Assembly: GCA_964424945.1 (NCBI GenBank)
Contig: CAYRLB010000031.1
Location: 1-26,894 of the forward strand
Origin: WHSP01 sp964424945
GTDB taxonomy: Bacteria > Gemmatimonadota > Gemmatimonadetes > Longimicrobiales > Longimicrobiaceae
Reading direction: 5' to 3'
DNA: 26,894 nucleotides
Shown here: piece by piece, positions 8,571 to 16,034 of the stretch
How positions within the stretch are numbered: the first letter of the stretch is position 1
Layout: every line of letters starts with the position of its first letter
The notes under the pieces: model-generated
Databases searched by the model: none
Seen by the model: the letters and a program-made list of their open reading frames with translations, nothing else
What the model was told of the DNA's origin: nothing
Made by a program: the position numbers and the translations under genes

Positions 8571-9817
8571 GGTTGGCAATACGCGCCTGGGTGATCACAG
8601 CGCTGATCCTCATGGCCTCTTCCGCGACGGAGGAGGACGGATGGCGAGTCGGAGAAGCTCTGCACGCCCAGACGGCGCAGCGGATCGCTGTCGTCCCGGA
8701 GCCGGGCACGCCCGTCGTGGCCGTCGAGCTCCTCCTGACGACTGGCCCAGCCGATGAGGGGATCGCCCTCGCTGGGATCGCCCACCTTTCCGCACGGGCA
8801 ATCGCGGCAAGCCTCCGGAGCGAGCTCGACTCGATGGGAGTTCATCTCAATGTGGCAGCACAGAAGGATGCCCTCTCCTTCTCGCTCATCGCCGCCCCCG
8901 ACGCATGGAAGCCGGCTTCACGGCTGCTGATAGACGCCCTCTTCCGGGAGGCTCCCGACAGCGCCGGGGTCGAGGCGGAACGCAGGGTCGTCATCGCCCA
9001 GCTCGCCGCGCGCGAGGCAAACCCTGCGGACGCGGCGACCCGCGAGCTCGACAGCGCCTTCTTCGGGGCGACCCACCCCTGGGGCCGCCCGACGGTAGGG
9101 ACCCCCCAGTCGCTCGGACGCATCCGGCCCCGCGATGTGGCCGACTTCGTCGATGAGCACTTCCTCACGGGACGCGCCCTTGTCGCAGTGGTGGGACCCG
9201 TCGAAGAAGCAGATGTACGCGCGCACCTGTCCGGCCTGCTCGGCTCAGGAGCACCCGCACCCGTCGAGGTCGTACCCTTCCGCTCGGCGGAACGCCCCGT
9301 TCGGCGAGCGTACAACTCCATCACCACGTGGGTCGCAGCGAGCTTCCTCTTTCCCGAAACGGCAGACGAGGAGGTCCTTCGCTTCGTCGCCCATCTCGCA
9401 GGGGAGACGCTCTCCTTCTCCCCGTCCCAGCGCTCGGTCTATGACGTTTCGGCAGATGTCTTTCCACGAGCCGGTGGGGGGGAAATCCGGCTGCAGGTCG
9501 TGGTGCCGCCGGAGGAAAGCGACCTCTGGGCCGATCGCGTGAGCGAGGCCTTCGCCGATCTGGAGTCGCGGACGCTGCCCGACGATGTATTCAACGGGAA
9601 TCTCCGCCGGTTCCGCGGCAATCGCGTACTCGACCTCATCACACCGGAAGCGCGTGCCTACGAGGCGGCCAGGCAGCTTCTCGTCCATGGCCGCTTCGAG
9701 GGGCTCGTCCCCGAAAGCGCCGACCTCACCCAGGCGCGGGTCCGTGAAGCGGCCCGCTCCCTGAACGAGCCGACGATCGTAGTACTCGGCCCTGAAATCG
9801 AAGAAGACAGCCCATGA
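8567..9817 (+). CDS. M16-family exported protein lacking the zinc motif
   Basis: A 416-residue second M16-like protein. It begins with a signal peptide (MRLAIRAWVITALILMASSA; processing plausibly near LHAQ). The position of the HxxEH motif reads HLSAR (H73, A76, R77), so the catalytic Glu and second zinc His are gone. The rest of the M16 pattern remains, including AERRVVIAQLAAREANP, a FFGATHPWGRPTVGT segment and a C-terminal M16 domain. Many bacteria encode M16 proteins as an active/inactive pair; here the partner also carries a motif defect. The ATG start overlaps the upstream stop (ATGA at 8567-8570), and its own stop overlaps the YggT start at 9814-9817. The three genes are therefore very likely one translation-coupled operon. 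Confidence 0.85.
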   Translation: MRLAIRAWVITALILMASSATEEDGWRVGEALHAQTAQRIAVVPEPGTPVVAVELLLTTGPADEGIALAGIAHLSARAIAASLRSELDSMGVHLNVAAQKDALSFSLIAAPDAWKPASRLLIDALFREAPDSAGVEAERRVVIAQLAAREANPADAATRELDSAFFGATHPWGRPTVGTPQSLGRIRPRDVADFVDEHFLTGRALVAVVGPVEEADVRAHLSGLLGSGAPAPVEVVPFRSAERPVRRAYNSITTWVAASFLFPETADEEVLRFVAHLAGETLSFSPSQRSVYDVSADVFPRAGGGEIRLQVVVPPEESDLWADRVSEAFADLESRTLPDDVFNGNLRRFRGNRVLDLITPEARAYEAARQLLVHGRFEGLVPESADLTQARVREAARSLNEPTIVVLGPEIEEDSP

Positions 9818-10047
9818 TCATCATCTTCTACGCGCTCGAGCTTCTCAAGTGGCTCATCATCGCGCGCGCCCTGCTGAGCTGGTTCGCTCCACCCAACTCT
9901 TCGAATCCGATCGTGCAGGGGATCCGACGCATCACAGATCCCATCATGCGCCCCTTCGAGAACGTCGTTCCGCAGACGGGCGGCATCGATGCGAGTCCGT
10001 TGGTGGCATTTCTGGCGATCTATCTTCTTCAGACGCTGCTGTTCTGA
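9814..10047 (+). CDS. yggT: YggT family membrane protein
   Basis: A 77-residue protein with two hydrophobic segments (about residues 1-24 and 60-77) and the family motif between them (ALLSWF, then SNPIVQGIRRITDPIMRPF). YggT proteins are small inner-membrane proteins, often encoded near cell-division or envelope genes and linked to osmotic tolerance or cell shape; the molecular function is not established. ATG 9814 overlaps the stop of the preceding M16-like gene by ATGA. The next gene converges from the other strand, leaving only 25 bases between stops. The short CTGAC-GAG-GTCAG inverted repeat there (10060-10072) is too weak to call a terminator. Confidence 0.88.
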   Translation: MIIIFYALELLKWLIIARALLSWFAPPNSSNPIVQGIRRITDPIMRPFENVVPQTGGIDASPLVAFLAIYLLQTLLF

Positions 10048-10072
10048 CACCCCTGCAGCCTGACGAGGTCAG

Positions 10073-10820
10073 TTAATCTTCGGGAAGCAGGGAGCGGAGA
10101 TCGGCGGGAAGCGGGGCAGTACAGCGGATGGGTTCGCCCGTCCGAGGCTGTTGGAAGACTACGCTCTCGGCGTGGAGGGCCTGGCGCTTGAGCCCGTATC
10201 GCATCTCACCACCATACATGCGATCACCCAGGATCGGGTGGCCGATATGCTGAAGATGCACCCGGATCTGGTGGGTCCGGCCCGTCTCGAGCCTGATCCT
10301 GAGGAGCGTCGCGGAGCCGATCCGCCTCACGACGACGAAGTGGGTTCTGGCTGGGTCGCCGTCGGGGCGGACCATCCGCTTGCGGGGATCGCCATGAACT
10401 CGCCCGATCGGTGCGTCGATCACACCATCCTCCTCCGCGACCACGCCGCCCACGACCGCGAGATACTCCCGCGTCAGTGACCCTTCGCGGAGCTGTCGAT
10501 CGAGCTGCTGATGCGCGAAGGTGCTCCGTCCGAAGATGACGAGCCCTGTCGTGTCACGGTCGAGGCGGTGAACGGGCCGNNNNNNNNNNNNNNNNNNNNN
10601 NNNNNNNNNNNNNNNNNNNNNNNNNNNNNNNNNNNNNNNNNNNNNNNNNNNNNNNNNNNNNNNNNNNNNNNNNNNNNNNGCCGCGCGACCGCGTCAGCCT
10701 CTGGATCAGGCGGCGGGAGAGCCGCATCGGACCGGTGAGGATCTCCTCGACCGTCCGACCGGCCTCCTCCGCCTGCACGATATGTTCGAGCCAGTCGGCC
10801 CGGGGGGAGGGAGGAGTCAG
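10073..10820 (-). CDS. RluA/RluD-family 23S rRNA pseudouridine synthase, interrupted by an assembly gap
   Basis: Both ends of one gene are visible. The C-terminal side (10073-10579) reads RPVHRLDRDTTGLVIFGRS, the family's catalytic motif with the Asp nucleophile in HRLD, then LTREYLAVV, LLRIRLETGRTHQIRVHL and HPILGDRMYGG. The N-terminal side (10680-10820) reads as an S4 RNA-binding domain (RTVEEILTGPMRLSRRLIQRLTRSRG). Between them lie 100 N. By comparison with RluD, about 85-90 residues normally separate these points, so the true gap is probably nearer 250 bases. The two frames do not match across exactly 100 bases but would if the missing length is a multiple of three. The start may be CTG at 10818-10820, two bases after the lemA stop and behind GGAAGAGG; GTG at 10776-10778 is the next option. 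These enzymes isomerise specific uridines in rRNA or tRNA; the exact site cannot be assigned. Confidence 0.88.
10580..10679. other. Assembly gap (100 N)
   Basis: A run of exactly 100 undetermined bases, the size often used as a placeholder for unknown gap length. It falls inside the pseudouridine synthase gene. Confidence 0.99.
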
Positions 10821-10822
10821 GC

Positions 10823-11419
10823 TCAGCCGCCTCTTCCGAAGTCGACGGTCGGGACCTGCTCCGATCCGGCCGGCGCCTCGAACGGCTCCCTCCGGTCCGC
10901 GCCGGTCGCACGGGCCGTGATCACCTGCGGGAAGCGGCGGATGAAGGTGTTGTACTCCTGGACCGCCTGATTGTAGTCGCGGCGAGCCACGGAAATTCGA
11001 TTCTCGCTTTCGGCGAGCTGATCCTGCAGCGCCTGGAAGCTGGCCGTTGCCTGAAGCTGCGGATACGCCTCCACCGCGATATTGAGGTACGTCCCGATCT
11101 GACGGGTGACCGCAGCATCCGCAGCAGAGAGCTCGCCGACATCGCCATTCGCGACTGCATCGGAGACCGCGCCCCGCGCCTGCTCCAGACCCGCACGCGC
11201 CTGGGCGACCTCGGTGAACGTTCCCCGCTCGAAATCCGCTGCTCCCTCGACCGTTGCGACGAGGTTCGGGATCAGACTGTTCCGGTTCACGAGCTCCACT
11301 TCGATGTTCGAGCGCTGCTGCTCCGCCCGCTCATCGAGCTCCTGAATCTGGTTGTACCCGCATCCGGGAAGAATCCCCATCAGCAGAACGGCGGCAAAGA
11401 GCGATTTCGACGGGCGCAT
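10823..11419 (-). CDS. lemA: LemA family lipoprotein
   Basis: A 198-residue LemA-family protein. The N-terminus is a lipoprotein signal (MRPSKSLFAAVLLMGILPGC) with the lipidated Cys at position 20. The mature part is the LemA helical bundle: YNQIQELDERAEQQRSNIEVELVNRNSLIPNLVATVEG at the start and YNQAVQEYNTFIRRFPQ near the end, both family hallmarks. LemA proteins are envelope-anchored; their biochemical role is not settled. I chose ATG 11417-11419 because GGGAG lies about 8 bases upstream and it gives a proper lipobox. Longer in-frame starts upstream would bury the signal. The pseudouridine synthase follows after 2 bases and is probably co-transcribed. Confidence 0.92.
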   Translation of the reverse strand: MRPSKSLFAAVLLMGILPGCGYNQIQELDERAEQQRSNIEVELVNRNSLIPNLVATVEGAADFERGTFTEVAQARAGLEQARGAVSDAVANGDVGELSAADAAVTRQIGTYLNIAVEAYPQLQATASFQALQDQLAESENRISVARRDYNQAVQEYNTFIRRFPQVITARATGADRREPFEAPAGSEQVPTVDFGRGG

Positions 11420-11551
11420 GTTTGCGTCTCCCAGAGCTGTTACGGACATGAACGACTTCTCCATTCGACCAGCCGACCCCATATCGGCCTGTCAGTACCA
11501 CAACGGACCACCGATAGCGGGTACACCTGAAGAAAAGATGGTGCCATATCG

Positions 11552-11598
11552 AACGGCTCGCCACCCTGTCGCCCTACGCGTCAGGAATGCGAGCCGTT
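11552..11598. repeat. 47-nt symmetric imperfect palindrome
   Basis: AACGGCTCGC (11552-11561) pairs exactly with GCGAGCCGTT (11589-11598). Inside lie a 3x3 internal loop (CAC/AAT), CCTG with CAGG (11565-11568 and 11582-11585), a single T-T mismatch, CGC with GCG (11570-11572 and 11578-11580), and a 5-base loop CCTAC. That makes 17 base pairs with fully symmetric interruptions. It lies 57 bases after the transglycosylase stop and about 133 bases before the lemA start, on the strand both use. No T-tract follows on either strand, so it is not a standard intrinsic terminator. It could be an mRNA-end stabiliser, a processing site, a REP-like element or an attenuator. Confidence 0.7.
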
Positions 11599-11654
11599 TC
11601 AACATCAAATAAATCTGCGTCGCCCCCCCCCGACCGATGCGACCGACCGGACGT

Positions 11655-12761
11655 TTACGCCGGTATCTTCAGAAGCTGCCCGGGTTTGATCAGCGTGCGC
11701 CGCCCCATGCCATTCTCGCCTTGAAGTGCCGCGACCGATACCCCGTGCCGTCTGGCGATGGTCGACAGTGACTCGCCATTCGAAACACGGTGGGTCTTCG
11801 GCGAAGCTGCCGGCGCGGGCGCCGCTGCGACGACTGGCGCAGGAGTGAAGTTGGCCACGAACATCGAAGCGCGACCGAAGGGAACGCGCACCGGATAGGG
11901 CTTTCCGGGGGGCGTGACGCTCTGGATCAGCTGGGGGTTCAGCTCCTCGATCTCACCGGTGTCGACCCCGACCGCACGTGCAACAGCGGCAAGGGAGGTC
12001 CCCTCCGGTACTTCGACCTTCTCGACCCGGAGCGGCATCAGCCGTTCGACGTCGTCGAGGCCGTAGCGTTGGGGTTCCTTCCCGATGATCGCAGCAGCGT
12101 AGATCAGCGGGACGTATTCCCGTGTTTCGCTCGGCAAGCGGGACCGGATGCGCCAGAAGTCGTCCTCCACGCCCTTCTCCGCGCCGGTGACCTCGCGCAT
12201 GATCCGCGCAACACGGTTTCCGCCGGAGTTGTATGCCGCCGCCGCGAGGGACCAGGAGCCGAGCTGCCTATAAAGATCAGAGAGGTACTGAAGGGCTGCA
12301 TCCGTGGAACGCTCCGGGTCGCGCCGTTCGTCCACATACGCGTCAATCCGGAGGCCGTAAAGTCGACCGGTGGGCGCCATGAATTGCCAGAGTCCGACAG
12401 CGGATGCCTTCGATCGGGCGTTCGGATTGAACCCCGACTCAACCATCGACAGGTAGATGAGATCCTCCGGCAGCCCGCGCTCCCGCAGCTTTGCCCGGAT
12501 CATCCCTTCGTACCGACCGGACCGCTTGAGATAGAGCGCCATCCGATCCGACTGCCGCTCCTCGAACATCTGGACGAAGCGGTCGACAAATTCATTCCGT
12601 ACGATCGGAATGTCCCACTCCACCGCCGTGACCTCCGCCGACGATCGCATCAGCATGGCCGGGGCCGCCTGCGACGGGGTCGGGAGATTCAGACCGGCTA
12701 TGACGACGCCCAGAAATGCGCCCGTGGAAACCGCTGTTAGAAGCGCGGATCGAACGTCCAA
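11655..12761 (-). CDS. MltD-like lytic transglycosylase with LysM
   Basis: A 368-residue exported murein-cleaving enzyme. After a signal peptide (residues about 1-33) comes an SLT domain with the catalytic Glu at E108 in MVESGFNPNARSKASAVGLW, the QFM segment following it, and AAAYNSGGNRVARI further on. The C-terminus holds a clear LysM (THRVSNGESLSTIARRHGVS to GQLLKIPA) and a weaker LysM-like stretch before it (VPEGTSLAAVARAVGVDTGE). An Ala/Pro linker joins the two. It cuts the glycan strand between MurNAc and GlcNAc, forming 1,6-anhydro ends. The start is TTG at 12759-12761, preceded four bases away by GGAGG (12766-12770); upstream in-frame codons would put 30 polar residues before the signal. 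A strong promoter lies about 110 bases upstream. Confidence 0.92.
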   Translation of the reverse strand: MDVRSALLTAVSTGAFLGVVIAGLNLPTPSQAAPAMLMRSSAEVTAVEWDIPIVRNEFVDRFVQMFEERQSDRMALYLKRSGRYEGMIRAKLRERGLPEDLIYLSMVESGFNPNARSKASAVGLWQFMAPTGRLYGLRIDAYVDERRDPERSTDAALQYLSDLYRQLGSWSLAAAAYNSGGNRVARIMREVTGAEKGVEDDFWRIRSRLPSETREYVPLIYAAAIIGKEPQRYGLDDVERLMPLRVEKVEVPEGTSLAAVARAVGVDTGEIEELNPQLIQSVTPPGKPYPVRVPFGRASMFVANFTPAPVVAAAPAPAASPKTHRVSNGESLSTIARRHGVSVAALQGENGMGRRTLIKPGQLLKIPA

Positions 12762-12870
12762 ACAACCTCCGAAGCTCTGGAGATCGGGTATTCGGTCACC
12801 CGACGCAAATGAACCGGGGAGGATACCACGGCTGCGGCGCCCATGTTCCAATCGCCGCGCAACGCGCTGG

Positions 12871-12898
12871 AATATAGAACGTTGGAAGCCCCGATCAA
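12871..12898 (-). promoter_or_regulatory. Sigma-70-like promoter for the lytic transglycosylase
   Basis: On the - strand, TTGATC (12893-12898) and TATATT (12871-12876) are spaced by 16 bases, with four and five matches to consensus. The predicted start near 12864 leaves a leader of about 100 bases to the TTG start codon at 12761. Confidence 0.6.
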
Positions 12899-12907
12899 GC
12901 CATCTGT

Positions 12908-14464
12908 TTATTCGCTCGACCGGGATCGGTAGAGTGCGCGGTAGATGCTGGCGACGCCCACCCAGAAGATGACGAAGGCGACGGGCCAGGCGACGAGCTT
13001 CGGGAAGAAGAAGCCGAGCAGGGAGAGTGTCAGCAGAAGAAGGGCGATTGCGACGATCCAGCCGCGATCCTCGAGCGCGACATTACGTTGCCCGAGCAGC
13101 GATCGGGAAAGGACGATGCTGGCGCGGGAGACCCGGCCGAGCACCCGCCCGAAGGGGCTTCCTCGACGTGCCCGGCGCCTGGCTTCGCGGGCAGCATCGA
13201 CACTCGCCTGCGGTGCGTCCGAGGGCACTTCGGTCACCGGCTCGCGGACGAGCGTCCGCCTTCCCCGGTCACCGCGCGCTGGAGGCAACTGAACCTCAAC
13301 GGCGGATCCCAGATCCTGCATGAAGAGATCTTCCATCACGCGACCGACCGAGAGGTCGAGAATCGCGAGATCGAGCTCCCAGTTGGACATCAGGCTGGCG
13401 AGATTGAGATTGCTCGACCCGATCCGCGTCCAGACCCCGTCGGCGATTGCCGTCTTCGCGTGGATCATCGGGCCTTCCCACTCGAAGATGCGAACGCCTG
13501 CTTCGAGCAGCGATCGATAGCCTGCCCGTGAGAAGCCGCCGATCACCGGCCAGTTATTGTAGGCGGGCACCAGGATCCGAACGTCGACGCCGTCGCGGGC
13601 GGCTGCAGCGAACGCTTCCGTCATCGCAGGGGGCGTCACGAAGTAGGGATCCGTGATCCAGAGCCGCTTCTCGACACCCACCGAAACGAACTGCGACAGC
13701 CTGTAGATACGGGACTTGCCGGGCTCGCCCTCCACCACGCGGATCGACACATCTCCATCGGCAGGAATCAGATGCGGATCCGGGATCTCGTCGAGGGGGA
13801 GCATCGGACCGGCTTCCCGCCAGGATCGCGCAAAGGCGCGATCGACGACAGCAGCCGCCGGGCCCTGAATTTCGACGCCCGTGTCCCGCCATGCGGGCAC
13901 TCCGGCATCGGGATCCCCCGCCCACTCGTCGCCGATGCACATTCCGCCCACCGATGCGTAGCCCCCGTCGACCGCCACGACCTTGCGGTGGTCGCGCCGG
14001 AAGATCCGCAGCGGCTCCGTGACCCGGGGGGGCGAGAAGGAGCGCACCTCGATACCCGCCGCCCGCATCGGTCGCCAGAAGCTCGCCGGGGTGGCCCAGC
14101 AGCCGAGCCAGTCGTACAGCACCCTCACACGGACGCCGCTGCGCGCCTTGTCGGCGAGGAGTTCGCGGAACCTGCGCCCCGTGCGGTCGTCCCGCAGAAT
14201 GTAATTCTCGAGATGGATCCACTCGCGGGCGTTCGTGATCGCCTCTATCCACGCGTCGAGCGCCTCAGCGGAATCGGCGAGGACGCGCGCGCGGTTCCCC
14301 CGGATGAGGACTGCGTCGGCGGAACGCACCATCGCACGTTCGGCGTGGCGAACGAGGGCGCGTGCAAGGCCGACGGAACCGATCGTCCGATCTGAACCCC
14401 CATCATCGGGAAGGGAGCTTCCGCGGGCTGCGCCGGGAACCGGGTGCGAAGAGTAGTCAGTCAC
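12908..14464 (-). CDS. Phospholipase D / cardiolipin synthase-like protein with C-terminal membrane hairpin
   Basis: A 518-residue protein with two HKD motifs. The first is DHRKVVAVDGGYASVGGM (H159, K161, D166); the second is IHAKTAIADG followed by GSSN (H335, K337, D342, S350, N352). Together they form one active site that would join or hydrolyse phospholipid head groups through a phospho-His intermediate. The body resembles ClsA/ClsB-type cardiolipin synthases, but the hydrophobic segments are at the C-terminus (from GWIVAIALLLLTLSLLGFFF onward) rather than the N-terminus as in ClsA. After the first motif the usual GGMN reads GGMC (C176). The start is GTG 14462-14464, overlapping the fructosamine-kinase stop as GTGA, so the gene is the last of a coupled three-gene operon. 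The substrate is inferred, not shown. Confidence 0.88.
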   Translation of the reverse strand: MTDYSSHPVPGAARGSSLPDDGGSDRTIGSVGLARALVRHAERAMVRSADAVLIRGNRARVLADSAEALDAWIEAITNAREWIHLENYILRDDRTGRRFRELLADKARSGVRVRVLYDWLGCWATPASFWRPMRAAGIEVRSFSPPRVTEPLRIFRRDHRKVVAVDGGYASVGGMCIGDEWAGDPDAGVPAWRDTGVEIQGPAAAVVDRAFARSWREAGPMLPLDEIPDPHLIPADGDVSIRVVEGEPGKSRIYRLSQFVSVGVEKRLWITDPYFVTPPAMTEAFAAAARDGVDVRILVPAYNNWPVIGGFSRAGYRSLLEAGVRIFEWEGPMIHAKTAIADGVWTRIGSSNLNLASLMSNWELDLAILDLSVGRVMEDLFMQDLGSAVEVQLPPARGDRGRRTLVREPVTEVPSDAPQASVDAAREARRRARRGSPFGRVLGRVSRASIVLSRSLLGQRNVALEDRGWIVAIALLLLTLSLLGFFFPKLVAWPVAFVIFWVGVASIYRALYRSRSSE

Positions 14465-15321
14465 CGGGGGGCGAGGACTCGACCAAGTGCGTTCCGGGCT
14501 CGCTCACTGTACGCCTGTCCGAAAAGATTCACATGCACCAGCAGGTAATAGAGCTGATAGGCGGCACGGCGCCGTTCGTGGCCTCCCTGAAGGGGCAGGG
14601 CCTCGTCGTACGCAGAGAAGAAGCTCGAATCGAACCCGCCGAACAGCTCCGCCATCGCGATATCGACCTCGCGGTGGCCGTAATAGCTGGACGGATCGAA
14701 GACCGCCGGTCCCTCATCCGTCGACATCACATTCCCGCTCCAGAGATCCCCATGGAGTAGTGAAGCCCCCTCCTGATCCACCGGTCCCAGACACTCTTCG
14801 AGGGCAGCGGGAAGCGCTTGCCTCCAGACGGGCCCATCGAACTCGCTGCCGCCGAGCAGGATCTGCGGAAGAAGCCTCTCCTCCCACCAGAACTCCCACC
14901 AACGCGAATGGCTTCGATTGGACTGACGAAGTGTTCCGATGAAGCCATCCTTATTCCATCCCCAGGGTCGCGCGATCGGATGGTGCAGCTTCGCCAGTCC
15001 ACGCGCGAGGGCGACGGGATACCCCTCCATTCTGGAACGCTCCAGCCACTCCAGAACGAGCCAGCTACCGTCGGGTCCGTCCGCCATTCCGATGACGGAG
15101 GGAATTTTCAGGCCCGACCCCGCGCCTTGCAGCAGCTCGAGGCTCGCTGTCTCCGCAGACAGCACCGCCTTCGAACCGTGGGCCGCGTACTTGACGAAAT
15201 ACCGCTCTCCGCCCGCAACACAGCGATAGACCCTGTGGATGCTGCCGCCGCCAAGAGCATCGATGCTTTCGATCCGTCCGGTGATTGCTTCGAGATTCTC
15301 GGCCCCGGCCGGGTGCGTCAT
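14461..15321 (-). CDS. Fructosamine / ketosamine kinase family protein
   Basis: A 286-residue protein of the fructosamine-3-kinase family, which has a protein-kinase-like fold. These enzymes phosphorylate ketoamines on glycated proteins so that the sugar falls off; bacterial members tend to prefer ribulosamines or erythrulosamines. Visible elements are the ATP lysine in RYFVKYA (K44), the family string WGWNKDGFIGTLRQSN, and the catalytic loop LLHGDLWSGN (D192, N197) followed by VFDPSSYYGHREVDIAM (metal-binding D209). The ATG at 15319-15321 overlaps the stop of the upstream phosphatase by ATGA; longer in-frame extensions run back inside that gene and are not needed. The neighbouring low-molecular-weight phosphatase fits a two-step deglycation role. 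Confidence 0.93.
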   Translation of the reverse strand: MTHPAGAENLEAITGRIESIDALGGGSIHRVYRCVAGGERYFVKYAAHGSKAVLSAETASLELLQGAGSGLKIPSVIGMADGPDGSWLVLEWLERSRMEGYPVALARGLAKLHHPIARPWGWNKDGFIGTLRQSNRSHSRWWEFWWEERLLPQILLGGSEFDGPVWRQALPAALEECLGPVDQEGASLLHGDLWSGNVMSTDEGPAVFDPSSYYGHREVDIAMAELFGGFDSSFFSAYDEALPLQGGHERRRAAYQLYYLLVHVNLFGQAYSERARNALGRVLAPR

Positions 15322-15809
15322 GCTGCGGCGAGTTCCGCCATCAGATGCTCCAGCAGATTCTCGCACGACCGCTCCACGATGTCGTGGACCTCTTCGAACC
15401 CCTGCTCGCCCCCATAATAGGGATCGGGCACACCCGTGCCGCGCCCCTCCGGATCCCACTCGCGCAGAAGATGGAGGCGGCCATGCGCGCCGACCTGATC
15501 CGCGAGTACGCGGATCTCGCGCATGTTGTCGGAGTCCATGCCGATGATGTAATCGAAGCTACGAAGATCTTCCGGCAACAGCCGGCGGCTCTGCCCCTCA
15601 AGCGTGATCCCGCGGGCACGGGCGGTGGCGGTGCTGCGCGCGTCCGGTGGGTTGCCGTCATGGTATCCGGAGGTCCCAGCGGAATCGATCTCGAAGAGGT
15701 CGTCGACGCCGGCCCGCTTCACCAGATGCCGGAAGATCCCCTCGGCAAGCGGCGAGCGACAGATGTTCCCAAGGCAGACGAAGAGAATACGGACAGGTGG
15801 ACGTTTCAT
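15318..15809 (-). CDS. Low-molecular-weight protein-tyrosine-phosphatase family protein
   Basis: A 163-residue enzyme of the LMW-PTP family with all catalytic parts: P-loop CLGNICRS (C12 nucleophile, R18) near the N-terminus, SAGTSGYHDGNPPD, and the general acid in PDPYYGG (D129). Such proteins dephosphorylate phosphotyrosine, but homologues beside ketosamine kinases are thought to act on phosphorylated ribulosamine groups. The ATG start at 15807-15809 places the P-loop nine residues downstream of the first few codons, as usual. No strong Shine-Dalgarno is seen; a GTG at 15854 is a less likely alternative. First gene of the phosphatase, kinase, phospholipase-D operon; a promoter is predicted about 110 bases upstream. 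Confidence 0.93.
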   Translation of the reverse strand: MKRPPVRILFVCLGNICRSPLAEGIFRHLVKRAGVDDLFEIDSAGTSGYHDGNPPDARSTATARARGITLEGQSRRLLPEDLRSFDYIIGMDSDNMREIRVLADQVGAHGRLHLLREWDPEGRGTGVPDPYYGGEQGFEEVHDIVERSCENLLEHLMAELAAA

Positions 15810-15917
15810 TCTGAGCGAAAAAGGATTGACAGAGTCGTGCCGGGGAGGTTGCACAAAACGATCCCCGGCGCCTCAACCGAAGTGGATGGGCGCAGCAGGG
15901 AAGACAGCAGGCAGGCG

Positions 15918-15946
15918 TTCATAGCGGTTGACCACGGGTGCCGCAA
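15918..15946 (-). promoter_or_regulatory. Putative promoter for the phosphatase-kinase operon
   Basis: On the - strand TTGCGG (15941-15946) and TATGAA (15918-15923) are spaced by exactly 17 bases. The predicted leader to the phosphatase ATG is about 100 bases. The rest of the 225-base gap between 15810 and 16034 shows no gene. Confidence 0.45.
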
Positions 15947-16034
15947 ACAGGGGACGCCGGGCGCGCAAATGGGATCCGGCCACCTCCATCATCAGGGCTT
16001 CTGTCCCGAGGATGCTTCGGAGGGGGAGATCAGG

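Noticed and set aside
7395..8579. Long open frame (394 codons) on the - strand opposite the first M16 gene
   Set aside because: Arg/Gly/Asp-rich composition with no family features; a typical antisense shadow in GC-rich DNA. The + strand M16 signals (signal peptide, motif remnants, ATGA coupling) are convincing.
10060..10072. CTGAC-GAG-GTCAG repeat as a bidirectional terminator between yggT and the pseudouridine synthase gene
   Set aside because: Five base pairs with a 3-base loop and only short T-runs nearby; insufficient stability.
11790..12740. 316-codon + strand frame opposite the lytic transglycosylase
   Set aside because: No start signal or recognisable domain; the opposite strand encodes clear SLT and LysM domains.
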